From contig DASSZD010000209.1 in the NCBI GenBank assembly GCA_035702985.1, positions 1 through 23,026 of the forward strand: a stretch of 23,026 nt of DNA, written 5' to 3'. The notes under the pieces were generated by a model that saw nothing but the letters and a program-made list of their open reading frames with translations, searched no databases and was not told the origin of the DNA. This DNA comes from JAKAXG01 sp035702985 (GTDB lineage Bacteria > Actinomycetota > Acidimicrobiia > Acidimicrobiales > Palsa-688). The position numbers were made by a program, and so were the translations under genes. Below are positions 15,099 to 21,879 of this stretch, piece after piece (the first letter of the stretch is position 1; each line of letters starts with the position of its first letter).

Positions 15099-15712
15099 TT
15101 CAGGACGAAGATGGCCAGGAACAGGGCGATCCACACCACATCCACGAAGTGCCAGTAGTACGAGAGGAACTCGATGGCGGGGATGGTGCGGTGGCCGAAC
15201 CGGGGGGTGCGCAGCACCCGGAACGACACGATGATCATGGCCGCCAGCCCGCCGGCCACGTGCAGGAAGTGGAACCCGGTGAGGGTGTAGAAGGCGGAAC
15301 CGTAGGCGTCGTGGCTGATGGAGAACGGCCGGCCCAGGTAGTCGGAGATCTGCATGTACTCGAACAGGGCGCCGAGCACGAAGGTCATGGCGGTCCAGCC
15401 GATGAAGCCCCACCGCGACCCCCGCACGGCCCGGTACACCCCGTACTGCATGGTGAAAGACGACAGCACCAGCAGGATGGTGGCGACGAGCACCGGCGGG
15501 ACGTCCAGCACGTCGCCCTTGGGGGGCCACGGGTGGGTCGCCGAGCGGAGGCTGAAATAGGCGGCGAACAGGCCCGAGAAGAACATCAACTCGGAGGACA
15601 ACCAGACGATGACGCCCACCTGCAGGAGCTTGGGGCGGTACATCGACGGGTCGACCTGCCGGATCGCCGGTGCCGCGGGGGAGACGGCTCCGGTTGTGGA
15701 TATGGCTGTCAC
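15095..15712 (-). CDS. ctaE: Cytochrome c oxidase subunit III
   Basis: Subunit III is a 205-residue membrane protein with five predicted helices, matching the short bacterial form that lacks the first two helices of the seven-helix version. Recognisable parts are VIVWLSSELMFFSGLFAAYF, the FTLTGFHF-like segment FYTLTGFHFLHVAGG, and the closing FLSYYWHFVDVVWIALF. It stabilises subunit I and the proton-uptake path. It heads the ctaE-qcrC-qcrA-qcrB operon, an arrangement typical of actinobacteria that build a bc1-aa3 supercomplex. The start is GTG at 15712, with no Shine-Dalgarno sequence but a candidate promoter about ten bases upstream. Confidence 0.96.
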   Translation of the reverse strand: MTAISTTGAVSPAAPAIRQVDPSMYRPKLLQVGVIVWLSSELMFFSGLFAAYFSLRSATHPWPPKGDVLDVPPVLVATILLVLSSFTMQYGVYRAVRGSRWGFIGWTAMTFVLGALFEYMQISDYLGRPFSISHDAYGSAFYTLTGFHFLHVAGGLAAMIIVSFRVLRTPRFGHRTIPAIEFLSYYWHFVDVVWIALFLAIFVLK

Positions 15713-15721
15713 TGGGGCTTA

Positions 15722-15750
15722 TTTCTACACAACCGGCGGGTCCAATCCAA
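15722..15750 (-). promoter_or_regulatory. Candidate promoter of ctaE-qcrC-qcrA-qcrB
   Basis: On the minus strand TTGGAT (15745-15750) and TAGAAA (15722-15727) are exactly 17 bases apart, each with four of six consensus positions. The -10 ends only 9 bases before the GTG start of ctaE, so the transcript would be almost leaderless, which fits the missing Shine-Dalgarno. It lies in the 125-base divergent gap with ctaG. Confidence 0.45.
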
Positions 15751-15822
15751 AACCGGGCCGGCGCCGGCGGGGAGTCCCGGCTGCCGGCGGCGGGGCGAGC
15801 GGGCGGACCGGGCCACCAGCGC

Positions 15823-15828
15823 TATCCT
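15823..15828 (+). promoter_or_regulatory. Possible -10 element for leaderless ctaG transcription
   Basis: TATCCT fits TAnnnT and lies 9 bases upstream of the ctaG ATG at 15838, and 3 bases upstream of an in-frame GTG at 15832. There is no -35-like hexamer and no Shine-Dalgarno. Transcription starting near 15834 would give a leaderless or nearly leaderless mRNA. Confidence 0.3.
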
Positions 15829-15837
15829 CGTGTGCGG

Positions 15838-16722
15838 ATGTCAGTGGCAGCCGGCCTGAACCCGGTCACTCTCTTCACCCAGTCGAGCGCCGACCCCATC
15901 CCTACCGCCGCGCTCCTGGTCACCACCGGGTGGTACCTGTGGTCGGTCCGGCGGTTGAAGGCCAAGGGCCGGAAGTGGCCGTGGAGGCGCACGGCGTCGT
16001 TCCTGGTCGCCGAGCTGCTGATCGCCTTCTCGCTGCTGTCGGGCATCGCCGCCTACGACGACGTCAGCTTCACCGACCACACCATCCAGCACGTCGGCCT
16101 GGGCATGCTGGCCCCCATCTTCCTGGCCTTCTCGGCGCCGGTCACCCTGCTCCTGCAGGCCAGCCACCGCCGGGTGCAGACCGGTGTGCTCAAGGTGATC
16201 CACAGCCCGGTGGGCCGGCTCCTGTCCAACCCGCTGATCACCTGGCCCCTCTACGGCGGGTCCCTGTTCGCCCTGTACTTCAGCGGCCTCTACGCCGACA
16301 CCCTGACCAACAACACCCTGCACGAGTTCGTCCACCTGCACCTGCTCGTCACCGGATGCCTGTTCTACTGGCCGGTGATCGGCATCGACCCCCTCCCCCG
16401 CCGCCTCAACCACGGGATCAAGATCCTGTACCTGATGCTGGCCCTGCCGTTCCACACCATCCTGGGCATGGCCCTCGAGAGCCAGACCATCCCGATCGCC
16501 CCGGGTATCAGCCTGGCCGACCTGCACGCCGGTGGGGCCCTCATGTGGGTGGCGGGCGAGTCCATCGGCCTGATCGGCACCATCGCCGTGTTCATCCAGT
16601 GGCTGCGCGCCGACGAGCGCCTGGCGGCCCGCAACGACCGGGTCAACGAGGCGGCGGCCGCCCAGCAACTGGCGCTGTGGCGGGCCTCCCGGGAGGCGGC
16701 GGCGCGGGCCGCGTCGACTTGA
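15838..16722 (+). CDS. ctaG: Cytochrome c oxidase assembly protein, Caa3_CtaG family
   Basis: This 294-residue integral membrane protein has about seven hydrophobic helices. It carries the conserved histidine segments of the Caa3_CtaG family: DHTIQHVGLGMLAPIFLAF, HEFVHLHLLVTGCLFYWP with GIDPLP just after, and PFHTILGMAL. CtaG proteins are needed for assembly of caa3/aa3 oxidases, probably through copper delivery to CuB. The start is ATG 15838, with a GTG two codons earlier possible. The frame remains open further upstream through the intergenic region, but that part shows no family similarity. The neighbouring ctaE-qcr operon is divergent, and the ilvA-like gene follows after seven bases. The C-terminal 30 residues form an Ala/Arg-rich cytoplasmic helix. 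Confidence 0.9.
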   Translation: MSVAAGLNPVTLFTQSSADPIPTAALLVTTGWYLWSVRRLKAKGRKWPWRRTASFLVAELLIAFSLLSGIAAYDDVSFTDHTIQHVGLGMLAPIFLAFSAPVTLLLQASHRRVQTGVLKVIHSPVGRLLSNPLITWPLYGGSLFALYFSGLYADTLTNNTLHEFVHLHLLVTGCLFYWPVIGIDPLPRRLNHGIKILYLMLALPFHTILGMALESQTIPIAPGISLADLHAGGALMWVAGESIGLIGTIAVFIQWLRADERLAARNDRVNEAAAAQQLALWRASREAAARAAST

Positions 16723-16729
16723 GCGGCCG

Positions 16730-17968
16730 GTGCCGGGCCCGGTCCCGGCGGCCGTGACCCGCCTGGTCACGCTCGACGACATCGAGGCGGCCCGCACCCG
16801 GGTGCGGTCGGTGCTGCGCCCCACCCCGGTGGACCGCTCGGACACGCTGTCCCGCCTGGCCGGCCGGCCGGTCCTGCTCAAGCCGGAGTACCGCCAGCGG
16901 ACCGGGTCGTTCAAGATCCGGGGGGCGTACAACCGGATCGCCCAGCTACCCGCCGGCCAGCCGGTGGTGGCGGCGTCGGCCGGCAACCACGCCCAGGGGG
17001 TGGCCCTGGCCGCCACCCTGACCGGGCGTGACGCCACCATCTTCATGCCCACCGCGGCGGCGCTGCCCAAGGTCGAGGCCACCCGGGCCTACGGGGCCAC
17101 CGTCCGCCTCGAGGGGGAGATGGTCGACGACTGCATCAAGCTGGCCGTCGGGTTCGCCGCCGAGACCGGGGCCCTGTACGTGCCGCCCTTCGACGACGCC
17201 GACGTCATCGCCGGGCAGGGCACCCTGGGGCTGGAGATCATGGAGGAGGCCCCCGAGGCGGAGGTGATCGCCGTCCCGGTGGGAGGCGGCGGGCTGCTGG
17301 CCGGGGTGGCGGCGGCGGCCGGCCTGGCCCCCCACCCGGGGGCCCGGCCCCGGGTCATCGGGGTGGAAGCGGCCGGCGCCCCGACCCTCACCGCCGCCCT
17401 GGCCGCCGGCCGGCCGGTCACCCTGGACCGGGTGGCCACCATGGCCGACGGGATCGCGGTGGCCCGCTGCAGCGACCTGACCCTGGCCCACGCCGAGGCC
17501 TTCGTCGACTCGGTCCTGACGGTGGACGAGGAGGAGATCAGCCGGGCCATGCTGCTGGCCGTGGAGCGGGCCAAGGCGGTGGTGGAGCCGGCCGGGGCGG
17601 CCGCCCTGGCGGCGGTGATCGCCGAGCGGGTGCCCGGCACCGGCCCGGTGGTGGTGGTGCTCTCCGGGGGGAACGTGGACCCGCTGCTGCTCACCAAGCT
17701 CATCGAGCACGGCCTGTCGGCCGCCGGCCGCTACCTCACCCTGAAGGTGGTCATGCCCGACCGGGTCGGGGCGCTGGCCGCCCTCACCGCCGAGCTGGCC
17801 CGGCTGCGGCTGAACGTGCTCGACGTGGAGCACCACCGCAACGCCCGGGCCCTGGCCGTGGCCGAGGTGGAGGTGCAGGTCACCGTCGAGACCCGGGACC
17901 GGGACCACCACGACGAGGTGGTCCGGGTGCTGAAGGCGTCCGGCTACCAGGTCGACATCGTCAGCTAG
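16730..17968 (+). CDS. ilvA: Threonine ammonia-lyase (threonine dehydratase) with C-terminal ACT-like domain
   Basis: This PLP enzyme deaminates threonine to 2-oxobutanoate, the first step toward isoleucine, or works in threonine catabolism. The PLP lysine is K62 in RTGSFKIRGAYN. Other fold-II motifs are SAGNHAQG (83-90), the phosphate-binding GGGGLL (185-190) and VVLSGGNVD (309-317). The last 75 residues (about 335-410) begin YLTLKVVMPDRVGALAALTA, a single ACT domain. At 412 residues with one ACT domain it resembles the shorter TdcB/IlvA form rather than the 514-residue E. coli IlvA. The start is GTG 16730 or GTG 16754. It follows ctaG by seven bases on the same strand, although the functions are unrelated. 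Its stop overlaps the convergent truA end by eight bases. Confidence 0.93.
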   Translation: MPGPVPAAVTRLVTLDDIEAARTRVRSVLRPTPVDRSDTLSRLAGRPVLLKPEYRQRTGSFKIRGAYNRIAQLPAGQPVVAASAGNHAQGVALAATLTGRDATIFMPTAAALPKVEATRAYGATVRLEGEMVDDCIKLAVGFAAETGALYVPPFDDADVIAGQGTLGLEIMEEAPEAEVIAVPVGGGGLLAGVAAAAGLAPHPGARPRVIGVEAAGAPTLTAALAAGRPVTLDRVATMADGIAVARCSDLTLAHAEAFVDSVLTVDEEEISRAMLLAVERAKAVVEPAGAAALAAVIAERVPGTGPVVVVLSGGNVDPLLLTKLIEHGLSAAGRYLTLKVVMPDRVGALAALTAELARLRLNVLDVEHHRNARALAVAEVEVQVTVETRDRDHHDEVVRVLKASGYQVDIVS

Positions 17969-18743
17969 CGGGCGGGGGGCCGTCCCCGTCGTAGCGGACC
18001 TCCCACAGGCACAGGCCGTGGGGAGGGGCCGGCTGGCCGGCGGCGGCGCGGGACCGGGCCCGGATGGCGGCGCTCATCTCGCCGGCCTTGCGCCGGCCCA
18101 GACCCACCTCCACCAGCGTGCCCACCACCGAGCGCACCATCTGGTGGCAGAACGACGACGCCTCGATCTCGAAGCGCAGCATGCCCTCCCCCAGGTCCAC
18201 CCAGCGGGCGTCGCGCACCACCCGCACCAGCGAGGCGCCGGGGACGGGCGGCCGCCGGCAGAACGACGAGAAGTCGTGCTCGCCGTAGAGGGCGTCACAG
18301 GCCAGCCTCATGGCCGTCAGGTCCAGGGGGGCGGGCACGTGCCACACCGTGGCGGCGGTGAACGGGTCGCTCACCGGGTGGTTGCGGATGGTGTAGCGGT
18401 AAAGCCGGCCGGTGGCCGAGCGGCGGGCGTCGAACCCGGGGGCGGCCACCCCGGCCTCCCGCACCACGATGGCCGGCTTCAGGGCCCGGTTGACGGCCCG
18501 CTGCAGGGCCACCGGGTCGGCATCCTGGCGGGCGTCGAAGGACACCACCTGGCCCCAGGCGTGCACCCCGGTGTCGGTCCGCCCGGCGCAGGTGAGGTCG
18601 ATGGTGTGGCGCAGGAACCGCTCGATGGCGGCGATCAGGGCGCCCCCCACCGTCTCCACCCCGGGCTGGGCGGCGAAGCCGTGGTAGGGCCGCCCGTCGT
18701 AAGCCACCAGAAGCCGCAACCGCCGGGTGGGCCCGGCGGTCAC
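17961..18743 (-). CDS. truA: tRNA pseudouridine(38-40) synthase
   Basis: TruA isomerises uridines 38-40 in the anticodon stem of many tRNAs. The protein has about 260 residues from a GTG at 18743. The catalytic Asp is D57 in CAGRTDTGVHAWGQV, and RLRLLVAYDGRPYHGFAAQP is the standard N-terminus. FDARRSATGRLYRYTI, the GEHDFSSFC block and FCHQMVRSVVGTLVEVG complete the family pattern. The frame stays open upstream into rplQ, but that stretch overlaps rplQ and is not TruA-like. It is the last gene of the ribosomal operon, 59 bases after rplQ. The start has no close Shine-Dalgarno, since AGGAG lies about 17 bases upstream. Confidence 0.95.
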   Translation of the reverse strand: MTAGPTRRLRLLVAYDGRPYHGFAAQPGVETVGGALIAAIERFLRHTIDLTCAGRTDTGVHAWGQVVSFDARQDADPVALQRAVNRALKPAIVVREAGVAAPGFDARRSATGRLYRYTIRNHPVSDPFTAATVWHVPAPLDLTAMRLACDALYGEHDFSSFCRRPPVPGASLVRVVRDARWVDLGEGMLRFEIEASSFCHQMVRSVVGTLVEVGLGRRKAGEMSAAIRARSRAAAGQPAPPHGLCLWEVRYDGDGPPPAS

Positions 18744-18802
18744 GGCTGAAGCGGCCTGCTCTCCTGCTTCTACGGAGAAGAGGGTCAGGGCGTCTCGGTG
18801 GG

Positions 18803-19183
18803 TTAGACGAACTCGATGCGCGCCATGGGGGCGTTGTCGCCGTGGCGCGGGCCCAGCTTGAGGATACGGGTGTAGCCACCTGCCCGATCGACGTAGCGGG
18901 GGCCGATCTCGGCGAACAGCTTGTTGGCCATGTCCTTGTCCCGGATCAGGGCCACGACCTGGCGCTGGAGGTGCACGGCCTGGCCCTCGTCGGCCTGGGC
19001 CTTCTTGGCCTTGGTTACGCACTTCTCCACGATGGGGCGCAGGAACTTGGCCTTGGCCTCGGTGGTCACGATGGCCTCGGCGGCGATCAGCGAGGCGACC
19101 AGGTTGCCGACCATGGCCTTCTGGTGCTCGGCGTCACCTCCGAAGCGGGGACCCTTCTTGGGGCGGCCCGGCAGGGTGGCCAC
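18803..19183 (-). CDS. rplQ: 50S ribosomal protein L17
   Basis: This 126-residue L17 protein has the signature GRPKKGPRFGGDAEHQKAM at the N-terminus, TTEAKAKFLRPIVEK, and the C-terminal block RAGGYTRILKLGPRHGDNAP followed by MARIEFV. L17 surrounds the peptide exit tunnel of the large subunit. It starts at GTG 19183, two bases after the rpoA TAG. A perfect AAGGAGG Shine-Dalgarno (19191-19197) lies inside the end of rpoA, seven bases before the start, which fixes the start codon. Its position between rpoA and truA is the usual actinobacterial order. Confidence 0.97.
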   Translation of the reverse strand: MATLPGRPKKGPRFGGDAEHQKAMVGNLVASLIAAEAIVTTEAKAKFLRPIVEKCVTKAKKAQADEGQAVHLQRQVVALIRDKDMANKLFAEIGPRYVDRAGGYTRILKLGPRHGDNAPMARIEFV

Positions 19184-19185
19184 TT

Positions 19186-20127
19186 CTAACCCTCCTTCGA
19201 GCGCAGGGCCAGGCCCCGCTCGTCGAGCTTCTGGAGTACCTCATCGAGGGACTTCTGACCGAAGTTGGTGATGGCCAGCAGGTCGTCCTCGGACTTCTGC
19301 ACCAGTTCACCGACGGTGTTGACCTGGGCCCGCTTGAGGCAGTTGCGGGGCCGCTCGGACAGGTCCAGATCCTCGATGGGCAGGTCCAGGTCCGGCGAGC
19401 CGGTCGCAGCCGCCCCCACATCGCCCAGCTCGAGACCCTGGGGGGCCTCGCTCATGTCGGCTACCAGGCCGAGCAGCGACCGCAGCGTGTCACCGGCGGA
19501 GGCCAGAGCCTCGCTCGGGGTGATGGACCCGTCGGTGGTGATGTCGAGGATCAGCCGGTCGTAGTTGGTGGACTGCTCCACCCGGGTGGGCTCCACGCTG
19601 AAAGCGGCGACCCGGATGGGCGAGAAGATCGAGTCGACCGGGATGACCCCGATGGTGGAGGACTTCTTGTTGCGGTCGGCGGAGACGTAACCCCGGCCCC
19701 GCTCCACCGTGAGGTCACAGGCCAGCCGGCCCTTCTGGTTGACCGTGGCCAGGACCAGGTCCGGGTTGAGGATCTCGACGTCGCTGCTGGTGACGATGTC
19801 ACCCGCGGTGACAGTGGCCGGGCCGCGCACGTCGAGGCGGAGGGTCACCGGCTCGTCGCTGTAGACGGACAGCACGACGTCCTTGAGGTTGAGTATCACC
19901 TCGGTGACGTCCTCTTTGACCCCGGGCAGGGTGGTGAACTCGTGCAGGGCCTCGTCGAAACGCACCTGGGTGACCGCCGCCCCCGGAATGGAGGACAGCA
20001 GGGTGCGGCGCAGGGCCACCCCCAGGGTGTGGCCGAACCCGGGCTCGAGGGGCCCGATGGCGAAGCGCTGGCGGTTGCCCGCCTCCTCGCCCAGAGGCTC
20101 GACGGTCGGACGTTGGATGATGAGCAT
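19186..20127 (-). CDS. rpoA: DNA-directed RNA polymerase alpha subunit
   Basis: This 313-residue alpha subunit has the usual two domains. The N-terminal assembly domain contains FGHTLGVALRRTLLSSIPG and the VNQKGRLACDLTVERGRGY segment, with STIGVIPVDSIFSPIRV after it. A Ser/Asp-rich linker near 240-250 leads to the C-terminal domain (LDLSERPRNCLKRAQVNTV and LLAITNFGQKSLDEVLQKL), which binds UP-element DNA and activators. The ATG is at 20127, with AGGA nine bases upstream, and follows rpsD by 11 bases. It is cotranscribed with ribosomal genes, as in most bacteria. Confidence 0.98.
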   Translation of the reverse strand: MLIIQRPTVEPLGEEAGNRQRFAIGPLEPGFGHTLGVALRRTLLSSIPGAAVTQVRFDEALHEFTTLPGVKEDVTEVILNLKDVVLSVYSDEPVTLRLDVRGPATVTAGDIVTSSDVEILNPDLVLATVNQKGRLACDLTVERGRGYVSADRNKKSSTIGVIPVDSIFSPIRVAAFSVEPTRVEQSTNYDRLILDITTDGSITPSEALASAGDTLRSLLGLVADMSEAPQGLELGDVGAAATGSPDLDLPIEDLDLSERPRNCLKRAQVNTVGELVQKSEDDLLAITNFGQKSLDEVLQKLDERGLALRSKEG

Positions 20128-20138
20128 GCGGCGGATTC

Positions 20139-20765
20139 CTACTTGGAGTAGAGCTCGACGATCAGCGATTCCCGTACGGGCACATCGATGTGCTCGCGCA
20201 GCGGAAGGTCGCGCACGGTTGCCTCATGGCCCTCCGCACCGCTCTCCAGCCACGGGGGAACCTGGCGATCCAGGGTATCGAGGTTGTGACGGACGACGAT
20301 CATGTCCCGGGACTTGCCCTTGAGGGACACCACGTCCCCCTTGCGGAGCCGGTACGACGGGATGGTGACCCGCTTGCCGTTGACCAGGACGTGGCCGTGG
20401 CGGACGAACTGGCGGGCCTGGGCCCGGCTGGCGCCCCAGCCGGCCCGGTAGGCGACGTTGTCCAGGCGCAGCTCGAGCATGCGCAGCAGGTTCTCGCCGG
20501 TGATGCCCTGCTGGCGGTTGGCCTCTTCGTAGAGGTTGTGGAACTGCTTCTCGAGCACCCCGTAGATGCGGCGGGCCTTCTGCTTCTCCCGCAGCTGGGT
20601 CAGGTACTCGGAGCCCTGGCGCATGCGGTCCCGGCCGTGCTCACCCGGGGGGTACGGGCGCCGCTCGATCGGGCACTTCATGGAGTCGCACTTGGGACCC
20701 TTGAGGAACAGCTTCATCTTCTCCCGCCGGCACAGGCGGCAGACGGGGCCGGTATACCTAGCCAT
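20139..20765 (-). CDS. rpsD: 30S ribosomal protein S4 (zinc-binding C+ form)
   Basis: This 208-residue S4 protein is a primary 16S rRNA binder of the small subunit. Four cysteines at 9, 12, 26 and 31 (CRLC and later CDSMKC) make the zinc-binding C+ form. RPYPPGEHG, ARRIYGVLEKQF, the S4 RNA-binding segment ARQFVRHGHVLVNGKRV and the ending LIVELYSK are standard. The ATG at 20765 has AGGAG five bases upstream. Some actinobacteria carry a second, zinc-free S4, and the C+ form here leaves room for such a paralogue elsewhere. It lies between rpsK and rpoA. Confidence 0.98.
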   Translation of the reverse strand: MARYTGPVCRLCRREKMKLFLKGPKCDSMKCPIERRPYPPGEHGRDRMRQGSEYLTQLREKQKARRIYGVLEKQFHNLYEEANRQQGITGENLLRMLELRLDNVAYRAGWGASRAQARQFVRHGHVLVNGKRVTIPSYRLRKGDVVSLKGKSRDMIVVRHNLDTLDRQVPPWLESGAEGHEATVRDLPLREHIDVPVRESLIVELYSK

Positions 20766-20786
20766 GGTCTCTCCTGCCTCCCTCTC

Positions 20787-21185
20787 TCAGACCCGGCGCC
20801 GCTTCTTGGGGCGGCAGCCGTTGTGCGGGATGGGGGTGACGTCCTTGATGCCGGCCACTTCGATGCCGGTGTTCATGATCGAGCGGATGGCCGTCTCACG
20901 GCCGGAGCCGGGGCCCTTGACCAGCACCTCGACCTTGCGCACCCCGTGCTCCATGGCCCGCCGGGCGCACTGCTCGGCGGCCAGCTGGGCGGCGAAGGGG
21001 GTCGACTTGCGCGAGCCCTTGAAACCGACGTTGCCGGCCGAGGCCCAGGCCAGGACGTTGCCCTCGGGGTCGCTGATGGAGACGATCGTGTTGTTGAACG
21101 AGCTCTTGATGTGCGCCACCCCGTAGGTGACGTTCTTCCGCTCGCGGCGACGGGGGCGGCGACCGCCCGGCTTCGGCTTGGCCAT
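20787..21185 (-). CDS. rpsK: 30S ribosomal protein S11
   Basis: This 132-residue S11 protein of the 30S platform contains GVAHIKSSFNNTIVSISD, WASAGNVGFKGSRKSTPFAA, VKGPGSGRETAIR and the ending DVTPIPHNGCRPKKRRRV. The Arg/Lys-rich N-terminal tail (KPKPGGRRPRRRERKN) is typical of actinobacteria. The ATG is at 21185, 44 bases after the rpsM stop, with only weak Shine-Dalgarno pairing. Its stop lies 21 bases before rpsD. Confidence 0.98.
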   Translation of the reverse strand: MAKPKPGGRRPRRRERKNVTYGVAHIKSSFNNTIVSISDPEGNVLAWASAGNVGFKGSRKSTPFAAQLAAEQCARRAMEHGVRKVEVLVKGPGSGRETAIRSIMNTGIEVAGIKDVTPIPHNGCRPKKRRRV

Positions 21186-21229
21186 GTCTTGTCTAAAGCT
21201 GCTCTCTCTGAGTCAGGTGCTCGGTCATG

Positions 21230-21610
21230 TCAGTGCTTACGGACCTTCTTCTTGCCGGCCACGGTCTTCTTCGGACCCTTGCGGGTGCGGGCGTTGGTGT
21301 GGGTGCGCTGACCGTGCACCGGCAGGCCGCGGCGGTGGCGGATGCCCTGGTAGGAGCCGATCTCCATCTTGCGCTTGATGTCCTGGGAGATGTCCCGACG
21401 GAGATCGCCCTCAACCTTGAGGTTGGCGTCGATCCAGTTGCGGAGGCGGGTGACCTCCTCGTCGGTCAGGTCCCGGACCCGGGTGGCGGGATCGATGCCC
21501 GTGCCCTCGCACACCTGGTCGGCGGTGGTGTCACCGATACCGAAGATGTAGGTCAGCGAGGTGCCCAGCCGCTTCTCGCGGGGAATGTCGACGCCGGCGA
21601 TACGTGCCAT
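21230..21610 (-). CDS. rpsM: 30S ribosomal protein S13
   Basis: This 126-residue S13 protein sits in the 30S head and contacts S19 and the P-site tRNA. It begins MARIAGVDIPREKRLGTSLT, has YIFGIGDTTADQVC (the helix-turn-helix entry), SYQGIRHRRGLPVHGQRTHT and a Lys-rich tail. The ATG at 21610 has a GGAGAG Shine-Dalgarno immediately upstream. It lies 12 bases after rpmJ. Confidence 0.98.
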   Translation of the reverse strand: MARIAGVDIPREKRLGTSLTYIFGIGDTTADQVCEGTGIDPATRVRDLTDEEVTRLRNWIDANLKVEGDLRRDISQDIKRKMEIGSYQGIRHRRGLPVHGQRTHTNARTRKGPKKTVAGKKKVRKH

Positions 21611-21622
21611 GTCTCTCCTCTC

Positions 21623-21736
21623 CTAGCCCTGGCGCTGCTTGTGGCGCGGGTTGTCGCAGATCACCATCACCCGGCCGTGCCGGCGGATGACCTTGCAGTG
21701 CTCACAGATCGGTTTGACGCTGGGACGTACTTTCAC
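21623..21736 (-). CDS. rpmJ: 50S ribosomal protein L36 (zinc-ribbon form)
   Basis: This is a very short gene of 37 residues. The protein begins VKVRPSVKPICEHCK (initiator read as Met) and ends DNPRHKQRQG, the canonical L36. C11, C14, C27 and H32 form the zinc ribbon. I choose GTG 21736 because GGAG lies five bases upstream and L36 normally starts MKVxPSVK. An ATG one codon earlier (21739) would add one residue. It is the first gene of the leftward run rpmJ-rpsM-rpsK-rpsD-rpoA-rplQ-truA. The usual infA gene just upstream is missing. Confidence 0.96.
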   Translation of the reverse strand: MKVRPSVKPICEHCKVIRRHGRVMVICDNPRHKQRQG

Positions 21737-21809
21737 CATTACTCCATCGAAGGGGCTCCCACGGCGGGAGTGGCAAAGCCGCGCAGAATCCGCGCGAGGC
21801 CGGGGATGC

Positions 21810-21839
21810 ATGCTACTACGCGATCCGCCGGTTGGTAAA
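21810..21839 (-). promoter_or_regulatory. Candidate promoter of the rpmJ-truA ribosomal operon
   Basis: On the minus strand TTTACC (21834-21839) and TAGCAT (21810-21815) are 18 bases apart, each matching four of six consensus positions. Transcription would begin near 21803, about 65 bases upstream of rpmJ. The leader contains small GC inverted repeats (CTCCC/GGGAG at 21757-21771, GCGC/GCGC at 21781-21795). The -35 shares bases with the T-run of the map terminator hairpin. Confidence 0.4.
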
Positions 21840-21870
21840 TCGCGGCCCCGAACCGGCCCCCCGGGGCCGC
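21836..21870 (-). terminator. Intrinsic-terminator-like hairpin after map
   Basis: Minus-strand GCGGCCCCG and CGGGGCCGC form a perfect 9-bp stem (21842-21850 with 21862-21870) with an 11-base loop, followed by GATTT. It begins 9 bases after the map stop. The short T-run makes it a moderate candidate that would separate map from the ribosomal genes. Confidence 0.5.
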
Positions 21871-21879
21871 AGCGGCGGG

